A stretch of 64,000 bases of DNA from Rhipicephalus microplus (taxonomy: Eukaryota; Arthropoda; Arachnida; Ixodida; Ixodidae), in NCBI RefSeq assembly GCF_043290135.1, contig NC_134701.1:4387001-4451000 (forward strand), written 5' to 3'. Of this stretch, positions 22,533-34,180 are shown one piece after another. Under the pieces are notes generated by a model. That model made no database searches. It was given only the letters and a program-made list of their open reading frames with translations, and had not been told where the DNA came from. How positions within the stretch are numbered: the stretch's first letter is position 1; the number at the start of each line of letters is the position of its first letter. The translations under genes were made by a program, and so were the position numbers.

Positions 22533-24112
22533 TTAGGTTAGGTTAGGTTAGGTTAGGTTAGGTTAGGTTGGGTTAGGTTAGGTTAGGTTACGTTAGGTTA
22601 GGTTAGGTTACGTTAGGTTAGGTTAGGTTAGGTTACGTTAGGTTAGGTTAGGTTAGGTAAGGATAATTTGGTTAGGTTAGGTAAGGTTAGGTTAGGTTAG
22701 GTTAGGTTGGGTTGGGTGTTGTTGGGTTGGGTTGGGTTGGGTTAGGTTGGGTTAGGTTAGGTTAGGTTACGTTAGGTTAGGTTAGGTTAGGTTAGGTTAC
22801 GTTAGGTTATGTTAGGTTAGGTTAGGTTACGTTAGGTTAGGTTAGGTCAGGTAAGGTTAGGTTACGTTAGAATAGGTTAGGTTAGGTTAGGTTACGTTAG
22901 GTTAGGTTAGGTTAGGTTAGGTTTGGTTAGGTTAGGTTAGGTTATGTTAGGTTAGGTTAGGTTACGTTAGGTTAGGTTAGGCCAGGTAAGGTTAGGTTAG
23001 GTTAGGTTAGGTAAGGATAATTTGGTTAGGTTAGGTAAGGTTAGGTTAGGTTAGGTTAGGTTGGGTTGGGTGTTGTTGGGTTGGGTTAAGTTGGGTTAGG
23101 TTGGGTTAGGTTGGGTTAGGTTAGGTTAGGTTACGTTAGGTTAGGTTAGGTTAGGTTACGTTAGGTTATGTTAGGTTAGGTTAGGTTACGTTAGGTTAGG
23201 TTAGGTCAGGTAAGGTTAGGTTACGTTAGAATAGGTTAGGTTAGGTTAGGTTACGTTAGGTTAGGTTAGGTTTGGTTTGGTTAGGTTAGGTTAGGTTATG
23301 TTAGGTTAGGTTAGGTTACGTTAGGTTAGGTTAGGTCAGGTAAGGTTAGGTTACGTTAGAATAGGTTAGGTTAGGTTAGGTTACGTTAGGTTAGGTTAGG
23401 TTAGGTTAGGTTGGGTTGGGTTAGGTTAGGTTGGGTTAGGTTAGGTTAGGTTAGGTTAGGTTGGGTTAGGTTGGGTTACGTTAGGTTAGGTTAGGTTACG
23501 TTAGGTTAGGTTAGGTTACGTTAGGTTAGGTTAGGTTAGGTAAGGATAATTTGGTTAGGTTAGGTAAGGTTAGGTTAGGTTAGGTTAGGTTGGGTTGGGT
23601 GTTGTTGGGTTGGGTTAAGTTGGGTTAGGTTGGGTTAGGTTGGGTTAGGTTAGGTTAGGTTACGTTAGGTTAGGTTAGGTTAGGTTACGTTAGGTCATGT
23701 TAGGTTAGGTTAGGTTACGTTAGGTTAGGTTAGGTCAGGTAAGGTTAGGTTACGTTAGAATAGGTTAGGTTAGGTTAGGTTACGTTAGGTTAGGTTAGGT
23801 TTGGTTAGGTTAGGTTAGGTTAGGTTATGTTAGGTTAGGTTAGGTTACGTTAGGTTAGGTTAGGTCAGGTAAGGTTAGGTTACGTTAGAATAGGTTAGGT
23901 TAGGTTAGGTTACGTTAGGTTAGGTTAGGTTAGGTTAGGTTAGGTTGGGTTGGGTTAGGTTAGGTTGGGTTAGGTTAGGTTAGGTTAGGTTAGGTTGGGT
24001 TAGGTTGGGTTAGGTTAGTTTAGGTTAGGTTAGGTTATGTTAGGTTGGGTTGGGTTGGGTTAGGTTAGGTTAGGTTAGGTAAGGTTAGGTTAGGTTAGGT
24101 TACGTTAGGTTA
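22533..24112 (+). repeat. Degenerate TTAGG tract 17 (extra-long, 1,580 bp)
   Basis: The longest tract type here. It holds three AAGGATAATTTGG landmarks (GGATAA at 22661, 23015 and 23544). The last two are 529 bp apart and head near-identical modules with a private TTGGGTTAAGTTGGG variant, so the tract grew by internal duplication. Confidence 0.95.
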
Positions 24113-25919
24113 AGGTATGAACCGTCGTAAAACCTCATTAAACAATGTTACTTAGTGAGATGCAGTGTTTTTCACCTTTACAAGTTGGGAACTGCGATAT
24201 CTAATGTGAAAGCGCTTGAAACGGTCGTAATGTTGTAGAAAGCAATGTAAAGTAGCGAGTAAAACGTTTTCTAACGATAGAAGTGCGAAGGTTATGTTAG
24301 GTTGAGTTATGTTAGTTTAAGCTAGGTAGCGTCGTGAAACCACCAAAAACGACGTCATCTAACGAGATAGTGTTGTTTTATTGCGAGTACGAAACTGCGA
24401 TAGGTGAAATGTTGTGAAAGCACACAAAACGGCATGAACAAGCCAAATACTGCGTGTTGTACCGTTACAAGTGCGAAACTGCTATGTTGTGATATTCTCG
24501 TTAAAGTGCATGCAAGCATCGTGAAACCTTAAAGAATGATGTCATTTAGCGAGAGACAGCGTTCTGTACTGTAATAAGTTGGTGAAAAACTGTGAGGTCA
24601 TGCAAATATCGTAATTGTGAACAAAACAGTGTAATAGAGCGTTTTGAGATACAAGCGCGAATGTTGGGTTAGGTTAAGATATGAACCGTCGTAAAACCGC
24701 ATTAAACAATATCACTTTGTGAGATGCAGTGTTTTTCACCATTACAAGTCGGGAACTGCGATATCTGATGTGAAAGCGCATGAAACCGTCGAAATGTTGT
24801 AGAGAGCACTGTAAAGTAGCGAGTAAAACGTTTTCTAACGATAGAAGTGCGAAGGTTATGTTAGGTTGAATTATGGTAGTTTAAGCTAGGTAGCGTCGTG
24901 AAACCACGAAAAAGGACGTCATCTAACGAGATATAATTGTATTATTTCATGTACGAAACTGCAATAGGTGAAATGTTGTGAAAGCACACAAAACGGCATG
25001 AACAAGCCAGATACTGCGTGTTGTACCGTTACAAGTACGAAACTGCTATGTTGTGATATTCTCGTTAAAGCGCATGCAAGCATCGTGAAACCTTAAAGAA
25101 TGATGTCATTTAGCGATATACAGCGTTCTGTACTGTATTAAGTTGGAGAAAAACTGTGAGGTCATGCAAATATCTTCAATGTGAACGAAACAGTGTAATA
25201 GAGCGTTTTTAGATACAAGTGCGAACGTTAGGTTAGGTTAAGATATGAACCGTCGTAAAACCGCATGAAACAATGTCACTAAGTGAGATGCAGTGTTTTT
25301 CACCATTACAAGTCGGGAACTGCGATATCTATTGTGAAAGCGCATGAAACTGTCGTAATGTTGTAGAGAGCATTGTAAAGTAGCGAGTAAAACGTTTTCT
25401 AACGATAGAAGTGCGAAGGTTATATTAGGTTGAGTTATGTTAGTTTAAGCTATGTAGCGTCATGAGACCACCAAAAAGGACGTCATCTAACGAGATAGTG
25501 TTGTTTTATTGCATGTACGAAACTGCAATAGGTGAAATGTTGTGAAAGTACACAAAACGGCATGAACAAGCCAGATACTGCGTGTTGTACCGTTACAAGT
25601 GCGAAACTGCTATAATGTGATATTCTCATTAAAGCGCATGCAAGCATCGTGAAACCTTAAAGAACGATGTCATTTAGCGAGATACAGCGTTCTGTACTGC
25701 AATAAGTTGGTGAAAAACTGTGAGGTTATGCAAATATCGTAATTGTGAACGAAACAGTGTAATAGAGCGTTTTTCAATACAAGTGCGAATGTTAGGTTAA
25801 GTTAAGATATGAACCGTCGTAAAACCGCATTAAACAATGTCACTTAGTGAGATGCAGTGTTTTTCACCAGTAAAAGTCGGGAACTGCGATATCTAATTTG
25901 AAAGCGCTTGCAAACGTCG
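24113..25919 (+). repeat. Complex satellite block 17, three ABC trimers plus truncated A
   Basis: A 1,807-bp block, one of two with three trimers. Its first-to-second-trimer segment (about 24150-24720) has no counterpart in the second copy of this higher-order repeat. Confidence 0.9.
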
Positions 25920-26122
25920 TTAGGTTAGGTTAGGTTAGGGTAGGTTAGGTTAGGTTACGTTAGCTTAGGTTAGGTTAGGTTTGGTTAGGTTAGGTTAGGT
26001 TAGGTTACGTTATGTTAGGTAAGGTTAGGTTAGGTTAGGTTGGGTTGGGTTGGGTTAGGTTAGGTTAGGTTAGGTTAGGTAAGGTTAGGTTAGGTTAGCT
26101 TAGGTTAGGTTACGTTAGGTTA
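25920..26122 (+). repeat. Degenerate TTAGG tract 18 (short class)
   Basis: A 203-bp tract with a private TTAGGGTAGG variant near 25937 and TTACGTTATG in the middle. Both marks recur in tract 21. Confidence 0.95.
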
Positions 26123-26796
26123 AGTTATGAACTGTCGTAAAACCACATTAAACAATGTCACTTAGTGAGATGTAGTGTTTTTCAACATTACAAGTCGGGA
26201 ACTACGATATCTAATGTGAAAGCGCATGAAACCGTCGTAATCTTGTAGAAAACATTGTAAAGTTGCGAGTAAAACGTTTTCTAACGATAGAAGTGCGAAG
26301 GTTAGGTTAGGTTAGGTTAGTTTAAGCAAGGTAGCGTCGTGAAACTACCAAAAACGACGTCATCTAACGAGATAGTGTTGTTTTATTGCGAGTAATAAAC
26401 TGCGATAGGTGAAATGTTGTGAAAGCACACAAAATGGCATGAACAAGCCAAATACTGCGTGTTCTACCGTTACAAGTGCGAAACTGCTATATTGTGATGT
26501 TCTCGTTAAAGCGCATGCAAGCATCGTGAAACCTTAAAGAACAATGTCATTTAGCGAGATACAGCGTTCTGTACTGCAATAAGTTTGTGAAAAACTGTGA
26601 GGTTATGCAAATATCGTAATTGTGAACGAAACAGTGTAATAGAGCGTTTTTAGATACAAGTGCGAATGTTAGGTTAGGTTAAGATATGTACCGTCGTAAA
26701 ACCGCATTAAACAATGTCACTTAGTGAGATGCAGTGTTTTTCACCATTACAAGTCGGGAACTGCGATATCTAATGTGAAAGCGCTTGCAACCGTCG
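26123..26796 (+). repeat. Complex satellite block 18, one ABC trimer plus truncated A
   Basis: A 674-bp block with AACCACATT in A and GTGATGTTCTCG at the start of C (near 26494). Block 21 is its copy. Confidence 0.9.
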
Positions 26797-27433
26797 TTAG
26801 GTTACGTTAGGTTAGGTTAGGTTAGGTTAGGTTTGGTTAGGTTAGGTTAGGTTAGGTTAGATTAGGTTAGGTTGGGTTGAGTTGGGTTAGGTTAGGTTAG
26901 GTTAGGTTGGGTTAGGTTAGGTTAGGTTAGGTTACGTTAGGTTAGGTTACGTTACGTTAGGTTAGGTTACGTTAGGTTAGGTTAGGTTAGGTAAGGATAA
27001 TTTGGTTAGGTTAGGTAAGGTTAGCTTAGGTTAGGTTAGGTTGGGTTGGGTTAGGTTGGGTTAGGTTGGGTTAGGTTAGGTTACGTTAGGTTAGGTTAGG
27101 TTACGTTAGGTTATGTTAGGTTAGGTTAGGTTACGTTAGGTTAGGTTAGGTCAGGTAAGGTTAGGTTACGTTAGAATAGGTTAGGTTAGGTTAGGTTACG
27201 TTAGGTTAGGTTAGGTTAGGTTAGGTTTGGTTAGGTTAGGTTAGGTTAGCTTAGGTTAGGTTAGGTTGGGTTGGGTTAGGTTAGGTTAGGTTGGGTTAGG
27301 TTAGGTTAGGTTAGGTTAGGTTGGGTTAGGTTAGTTTAGGTTAGGTTAGGTTATGTTAGGTTGGGTTGGGTTAGGTTAGGTTAGGTTAGGTTAGGTAAGG
27401 TTAGGTTAGGTTAGGTTAGGTTACGTTAGGTTA
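26797..27433 (+). repeat. Degenerate TTAGG tract 19 (long class)
   Basis: A 637-bp tract with the AAGGATAATTTGG landmark at about 26992. The usual GTGTTGTTGGG cluster is missing (TTGGGTTGGGTTAGG instead), as in tract 22. Confidence 0.95.
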
Positions 27434-28112
27434 AGGTATGAAACGTCGTAAAACCGCATTAAACAATGTCTCTAAGTGAGATGCAGTGTTTTTCACCTTT
27501 ACAAGTTGGGAACTGCGATATCTAATGTGAAAGCGCTTGAAACGGTCGTATTGTTGTAGAAAGCAATGTAAAGTATTGAGTAAAACGTTTTCGAACGATA
27601 GAAGTGCGAAGGTTATGTTAGGTTGAATTATGTTAGTTTAAGCTAGGTAGCGTCGTGAAACCACGAAAAACGACGTCATCTAACGAGATATAATTGTATT
27701 ATTTCATGTACGAAACTGCAATAGGTGAAATGTTGTGAAAGCACACAAAACGGCATGAACAAGCCAGATACTGCGTGTTGTACCGTTACAAGTACGAAAC
27801 TGCTATGTTGTGATATTCTCGTTAAAGCGCATGCAAGCATCGTGAAACCTTAAAGAACAATGTCATTTAGCGAGAGACAGCGTTCTGTACTGTAATAAGT
27901 TGGTGAAAAACTGTGAGGTTATGCAAATATCGTATTTGTGAACGAAACAGTGTAATAGAGCGTTTTTAGATACAAGTGCGAATGTTAGGTTAGGTTAAGA
28001 TATGTACCGTCGTAAAACCGCATTAAACAATGTCACTTAGTGAGATGCAGTGTTTTTCACCATTACAAGTCGGGAACTGCGATATCTAATGTGAAAGCGC
28101 TTGCAACCGTCG
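27434..28112 (+). repeat. Complex satellite block 19, one ABC trimer plus truncated A
   Basis: A chimera. The left part, to about 27850, is the Y lineage (GAAACGTCG, TCTCTAAGTG, AAGTATTGAG). The rest matches block 16 at offset 5,580. The crossover lies in the C subunit. Confidence 0.88.
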
Positions 28113-29692
28113 TTAGGTTAGGTTAGGTTAGGTTAGGTTAGGTTAGGTTGGGTTAGGTTAGGTTAGGTTACGTTAGGTTAGGTTAGGTTACGTTAGGTTA
28201 GGTTAGGTTAGGTTACGTTAGGTTAGGTTAGGTTAGGTAAGGATAATTTGGTTAGGTTAGGTAAGGTTAGGTTAGGTTAGGTTAGGTTGGGTTGGGTGTT
28301 GTTGGGTTGGGTTGGGTTGGGTTAGGTTGGGTTAGGTTAGGTTAGGTTACGTTAGGTTAGGTTAGGTTAGGTTAGGTTACGTTAGGTTATGTTAGGTTAG
28401 GTTAGGTTACGTTAGGTTAGGTTAGGTCAGGTAAGGTTAGGTTACGTTAGAATAGGTTAGGTTAGGTTAGGTTACGTTAGGTTAGGTTAGGTTAGGTTAG
28501 GTTTGGTTAGGTTAGGTTAGGTTATGTTAGGTTAGGTTAGGTTACGTTAGGTTAGGTTAGGTCAGGTAAGGTTAGGTTAGGTTAGGTTAGGTAAGGATAA
28601 TTTGGTTAGGTTAGGTAAGGTTAGGTTAGGTTAGGTTAGGTTGGGTTGGGTGTTGTTGGGTTGGGTTAAGTTGGGTTAGGTTGGGTTAGGTTGGGTTAGG
28701 TTAGGTTAGGTTACGTTAGGTTAGGTTAGGTTAGGTTACGTTAGGTTATGTTAGGTTAGGTTAGGTTACGTTAGGTTAGGTTAGGTCAGGTAAGGTTAGG
28801 TTACGTTAGAATAGGTTAGGTTAGGTTAGGTTACGTTAGGTTAGGTTAGGTTTGGTTTGGTTAGGTTAGGTTAGGTTATGTTAGGTTAGGTTAGGTTACG
28901 TTAGGTTAGGTTAGGTCAGGTAAGGTTAGGTTACGTTAGAATAGGTTAGGTTAGGTTAGGTTACGTTAGGTTAGGTTAGGTTAGGTTAGGTTGGGTTGGG
29001 TTAGGTTAGGTTGGGTTAGGTTAGGTTAGGTTAGGTTAGGTTGGGTTAGGTTGGGTTACGTTAGGTTAGGTTAGGTTACGTTAGGTTAGGTTAGGTTACG
29101 TTAGGTTAGGTTAGGTTAGGTAAGGATAATTTGGTTAGGTTAGGTAAGGTTAGGTTAGGTTAGGTTAGGTTGGGTTGGGTGTTGTTGGGTTGGGTTAAGT
29201 TGGGTTAGGTTGGGTTAGGTTGGGTTAGGTTAGGTTAGGTTACGTTAGGTTAGGTTAGGTTAGGTTACGTTAGGTTATGTTAGGTTAGGTTAGGTTACGT
29301 TAGGTTAGGTTAGGTCAGGTAAGGTTAGGTTACGTTAGAATAGGTTAGGTTAGGTTAGGTTACGTTAGGTTAGGTTAGGTTTGGTTAGGTTAGGTTAGGT
29401 TAGGTTATGTTAGGTTAGGTTAGGTTACGTTAGGTTAGGTTAGGTCAGGTAAAGTTAGGTTACGTTAGAATAGGTTAGGTTAGGTTAGGTTACATTAGGT
29501 TAGGTTAGGTTAGGTTAGGTTAGGTTGGGTTGGGTTAGGTTAGGTTGGGTTAGGTTAGGTTAGGTTAGGTTAGGTTGGGTTAGGTTGGGTTAGGTTAGTT
29601 TAGGTTAGGTTAGGTTATGTTAGGTTGGGTTGGGTTGGGTTAGGTTAGGTTAGGTTAGGTAAGGTTAGGTTAGGTTAGGTTACGTTAGGTTA
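28113..29692 (+). repeat. Degenerate TTAGG tract 20 (extra-long, 1,580 bp)
   Basis: Copy of tract 17 at offset 5,580, with landmarks at 28241, 28595 and 29124 again 529 bp apart. Isolated differences include TTACATTAGG near 29491. Confidence 0.95.
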
Positions 29693-30934
29693 AGGTATGA
29701 ACCGTCGTAAAACCTCATTAAACAATGTTACTTAGTGAGATGCAGTGTTTTTCACCATTACAAGTCGGGAACTGCGATATCTGATGTGAAAGCGCATGAA
29801 ACCGTCGAAATGTTGTAGAGAGCACTGTAAAGTAGCGAGTAAAACGTTTTCTAACGATAGAAGTGCGAAGGTTATGTTAGGTTGAATTATGGTAGTTTAA
29901 GCTAGGTAGCGTCGTGAAACCACGAAAAAGGACGTCATCTAACGAGATATAATTGTATTATTTCATGTACGAAACTGCAATAGGTGAAATGTTGTGAAAG
30001 CACACAAAACGGCATGAACAAGCCAGATACTGCGTGTTGTACCGTTACAAGTACGAAACTGCTATGTTGTGATATTCTCGGTAAAGCGCATGCAAGCATC
30101 GTGAAACCTTAAAGAATGATGTCATTTAGCGATATACAGCGTTCTGTACTGTATTAAGTTGGAGAAAAACTGTGAGGTCATGCAAATATCTTCAATGTGA
30201 ACGAAACAGTGTAATAGAGCGTTTTTAGATACAAGTGCGAACGTTAGGTTAGGTTAAGATATGAACCGTCGTAAAACCGCATGAAACAATGTCACTAAGT
30301 GAGATGCAGTGTTTTTCACCATTACAAGTCGGGAACTGCGATATCTATTGTGAAAGCGCATGAAACTGTCGTAATGTTGTAGAGAGCATTGTAAAGTAGC
30401 GAGTAAAACGTTTTCTAACGATAGAAGTGCGAAGGTTATATTAGGTTGAGTTATGTTAGTTTAAGCTATGTAGCGTCATGAGACCACCAAAAAGGACGTC
30501 ATCTAACGAGATAGTGTTGTTTTATTGCATGTACGAAACTGCAATAGGTGAAATGTTGTGAAAGTACACAAAACGGCATGAACAAGCCAGATACTGCGTG
30601 TTGTACCGTTACAAGTGCGAAACTGCTATAATGTGATATTCTCATTAAAGCGCATGCAAGCATCGTGAAACCTTAAAGAACGATGTCATTTAGCGAGATA
30701 CAGCGTTCTGTACTGCAATAAGTTGGTGAAAAACTGTGAGGTTATGCAAATATCGTAATTGTGAACGAAACAGTGTAATAGAGCGTTTTTCAATACAAGT
30801 GCGAATGTTAGGTTAAGTTAAGATATGAACCGTCGTAAAACCGCATTAAACAATGTCACTTAGTGAGATGCAGTGTTTTTCACCAGTAAAGTCGGGAACT
30901 GCGATATCTAATTTGAAAGCGCTTGCAAACGTCG
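29693..30934 (+). repeat. Complex satellite block 20, two ABC trimers plus truncated A
   Basis: Starts as a copy of block 17's first A (CCTCATTAAACAATGTTACTTAG), then within that A jumps to block 17's second A (ATCTGATG, CCGTCGAAATG). Exactly one trimer is skipped. A 1-bp deletion occurs at CCAGTAAAGTC near 30884. Confidence 0.9.
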
Positions 30935-31137
30935 TTAGGTTAGGTTAGGTTAGGGTAGGTTAGGTTAGGTTACGTTAGCTTAGGTTAGGTTAGGTTTGGT
31001 TAGGTTAGGTTAGGTTAGGTTACGTTATGTTAGGTAAGGTTAGGTTAGGTTAGGTTGGGTTGGGTTGGGTTAGGTTAGGTTAGGTTAGGTTAGGTAAGGT
31101 TAGGTTAGGTTAGCTTAGGTTAGGTTACGTTAGGTTA
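30935..31137 (+). repeat. Degenerate TTAGG tract 21 (short class)
   Basis: Copy of tract 18 at offset 5,015, including its TTAGGGTAGG variant. Confidence 0.95.
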
Positions 31138-31811
31138 AGTTATGAACTGTCGTAAAACCACATTAAACAATGTCACTTAGTGAGATGTAGTGTTTTTCAA
31201 CATTACAAGTCGGGAACTACGATATCTAATGTGAAAGCGCATGAAACCGTCGTAATCTTGTAGAAAACATTGTAAAGTTGCGAGTAAAACGTTTTCTAAC
31301 GATAGAAGTGCGAAGGTTAGGTTAGGTTAGGTTAGTTTAAGCAAGGTAGCGTCGTGAAACTACCAAAAACGACGTCATCTAACGAGATAGTGTTGTTTTA
31401 TTGCGAGTAATAAACTGCGATAGGTGAAATGTTGTGAAAGCACACAAAATGGCATGAACAAGCCAAATACTGCGTGTTCTACCGTTACAAGTGCGAAACT
31501 GCTATATTGTGATGTTCTCGTTAAAGCGCATGCAAGCATCGTGAAACCTTAAAGAACAATGTCATTTAGCGAGATACAGCGTTCTGTACTGCAATAAGTT
31601 TGTGAAAAACTGTGAGGTTATGCAAATATCGTAATTGTGAACGAAACAGTGTAATAGAGCGTTTTTAGATACAAGTGCGAATGTTAGGTTAGGTTAAGAT
31701 ATGTACCGTCGTAAAACCGCATTAAACAATGTCACTTAGTGAGATGCAGTGTTTTTCACCATTACAAGTCGGGAACTGCGATATCTAATGTGAAAGCGCT
31801 TGCAACCGTCG
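31138..31811 (+). repeat. Complex satellite block 21, one ABC trimer plus truncated A
   Basis: Copy of block 18, retaining AACCACATT and GTGATGTTCTCG. Confidence 0.9.
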
Positions 31812-32448
31812 TTAGGTTACGTTAGGTTAGGTTAGGTTAGGTTAGGTTTGGTTAGGTTAGGTTAGGTTAGGTTAGATTAGGTTAGGTTGGGTTGAGTTGG
31901 GTTAGGTTAGGTTAGGTTAGGTTGGGTTAGGTTAGGTTAGGTTAGGTTACGTTAGGTTAGGTTACGTTACGTTAGGTTAGGTTACGTTAGGTTAGGTTAG
32001 GTTAGGTAAGGATAATTTGGTTAGGTTAGGTAAGGTTAGCTTAGGTTAGGTTAGGTTGGGTTGGGTTAGGTTGGGTTAGGTTGGGTTAGGTTAGGTTACG
32101 TTAGGTTAGGTTAGGTTACGTTAGGTTATGTTAGGTTAGGTTAGGTTACGTTAGGTTAGGTTAGGTCAGGTAAGGTTAGGTTACGTTAGAATAGGTTAGG
32201 TTAGGTTAGGTTACGTTAGGTTAGGTTAGGTTAGGTTAGGTTTGGTTAGGTTAGGTTAGGTTAGCTTAGGTTAGGTTAGGTTGGGTTGGGTTAGGTTAGG
32301 TTAGGTTGGGTTAGGTTAGGTTAGGTTAGGTTAGGTTGGGTTAGGTTAGTTTAGGTTAGGTTAGGTTATGTTAGGTTGGGTTGGGTTAGGTTAGGTTAGG
32401 TTAGGTTAGGTAAGGTTAGGTTAGGTTAGGTTAGGTTACGTTAGGTTA
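31812..32448 (+). repeat. Degenerate TTAGG tract 22 (long class)
   Basis: Copy of tract 19 with identical length, 637 bp. Confidence 0.95.
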
Positions 32449-33127
32449 AGGTATGAAACGTCGTAAAACCGCATTAAACAATGTCTCTAAGTGAGATGCA
32501 GTGTTTTTCACCTTTACAAGTTGGGAACTGCGATATCTAATGTGAAAGCGCTTGAAACGGTCGTATTGTTGTAGAAAGCAATGTAAAGTATTGAGTAAAA
32601 CGTTTTCGAACGATAGAAGTGCGAAGGTTATGTTAGGTTGAATTATGTTAGTTTAAGCTAGGTAGCGTCGTGAAACCACGAAAAACGACGTCATCTAACG
32701 AGATATAATTGTATTATTTCATGTACGAAACTGCAATAGGTGAAATGTTGTGAAAGCACACAAAACGGCATGAACAAGCCAGATACTGCGTGTTGTACCG
32801 TTACAAGTACGAAACTGCTATGTTGTGATATTCTCGTTAAAGCGCATGCAAGCATCGTGAAACCTTAAAGAATGATGTCATTTAGCGATATACAGCGTTC
32901 TGTACTGTAATAAGTTGGAGAAAAACTGTGAGGTCATGCAAATATCTTCAATGTGAACGAAACAGTGTAATAGAGCGTTTTTCAATACAAGTGCGAATGT
33001 TAGGTTAGGTTAAGATATGAACCGTCGTAAAACCGCATTAAACAATGTCACTTAGTGAGATGCAGTGTTTTTCACCATTACAAGTCGGGAACTGCGATAT
33101 CTAATGTGAAAGCGCTTGCAAACGTCG
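32449..33127 (+). repeat. Complex satellite block 22, one ABC trimer plus truncated A
   Basis: Follows block 19 up to about 32870, then switches to the C variant of block 13 (TTTAGCGATATACAG). This is the right edge of the 5-kb duplication and the start of a match to 19216-20660. Confidence 0.88.
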
Positions 33128-33310
33128 TTAGGTTAGGTTAGGTTAGGTTAGGTTAGGTTACGTTAGCTTAGGTTAGGTTAGGTTTGGTTAGGTTAGGTTA
33201 GGTTAGGTTAGGTTATGTTAGGTAAGGTTTGGTTAGGTTAGGTTAGGTTAGGTTGGGTTTGGTAAGGTTAGGTTAGGTTGGGTTAGGTTTGGTTAGGTTA
33301 GGTTAGGTTA
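33128..33310 (+). repeat. Degenerate TTAGG tract 23 (short class)
   Basis: A 183-bp counterpart of tract 14, sharing the TTAGCTTAGG variant and the late TTTGGTAAGG. Confidence 0.95.
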
Positions 33311-33972
33311 AGATATGAACCGCGCTAAAACCGCATTAAACAATGTCACTTAGTGAGATGCTGTGTTTTTCACCATTACAAGTCGGGAACTGCGATATCT
33401 AATGTGAAAGCGCATGAAACCGTCGTAATCTTTAGAAAACATTGTAAAGTAGCGAATAAAACGTTTTCTAACGATAGAAGTGCGAAGGTTAGGATATTTT
33501 GAGCTAGGTAGCGTCGTGAAACCACCAAAAACGATGTCATCTAACGAGATAGTGTTGTTTTATTGCGAGTACGAAACTGCGATAGGTGAAATATTGTGAA
33601 AGCACACAAAATGGCATGAACTAGCCTGATACTGCGTCTTGTGCCTTACAAGTGCGAAACTGCTTTATTGTGATATTCTCGTTAAAGCGCATGCAAGCAT
33701 CGTGAAACCTTAAAGAACGATGTCATTTAGCGAGATACAGCGTTCTGTACTGCAATAAGTTGGTGAAAAACTGTGAGGTTATGCAAATATCGTAATTGTG
33801 AACGAAACAGTGTAATAGAGCGTTTTTAGATACAAGTGCGAATGTTAGGTTAGGTTAAGATATGAACCGTCGTAAAACCGCATTAAACAATGTCACTTAG
33901 TGAGATGCAGTGTTTTTCACCATTACAAGTCGGGAACTGCGATATCTAATGTGAAAGCGCTTGCAAACGTCG
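33311..33972 (+). repeat. Complex satellite block 23, one ABC trimer plus truncated A
   Basis: Copy of block 14 with its two junction variants. B has lost CG at GTGCCTTACAAG near 33641. Confidence 0.9.
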
Positions 33973-34180
33973 TTAGGTTAGGTTAGGTTAGGTTAGGTTA
34001 GGTTAGGTTAGGTTACGTTAGCTTAGGTTAGGTTAGGTTTGGTTAGGTTAGGTTAGGTTAGGTTAGGTTATGTTAGGTAAGGTTAGGTTAGGTTAGGTTG
34101 GGTTGGGTTGGGTTAGGTTAGGTTAGGTTAGGTTAGGTAAGGTTAGGTTAGGTTAGGTTAGGTTAGGTTACGTTAGGTTA
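33973..34180 (+). repeat. Degenerate TTAGG tract 24 (short class)
   Basis: A 208-bp counterpart of tract 15, with more TTAGG at both ends. Confidence 0.95.

Larger units (their letters stand above)
21854..32870 (+). repeat. Interleaved higher-order duplication, offsets 5,580 and 5,016 bp
   Basis: Segment X (about 22271-24150) recurs at 27851-29730, offset 5,580. Segment Y (about 24720-27850) recurs at 29736-32866, offset 5,016 with a 1-bp change inside. The two offsets differ by 564 bp, exactly one ABC trimer, which is present in block 17 and missing from block 20. The order is X, extra trimer, Y, X', Y'. Confidence 0.88.
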
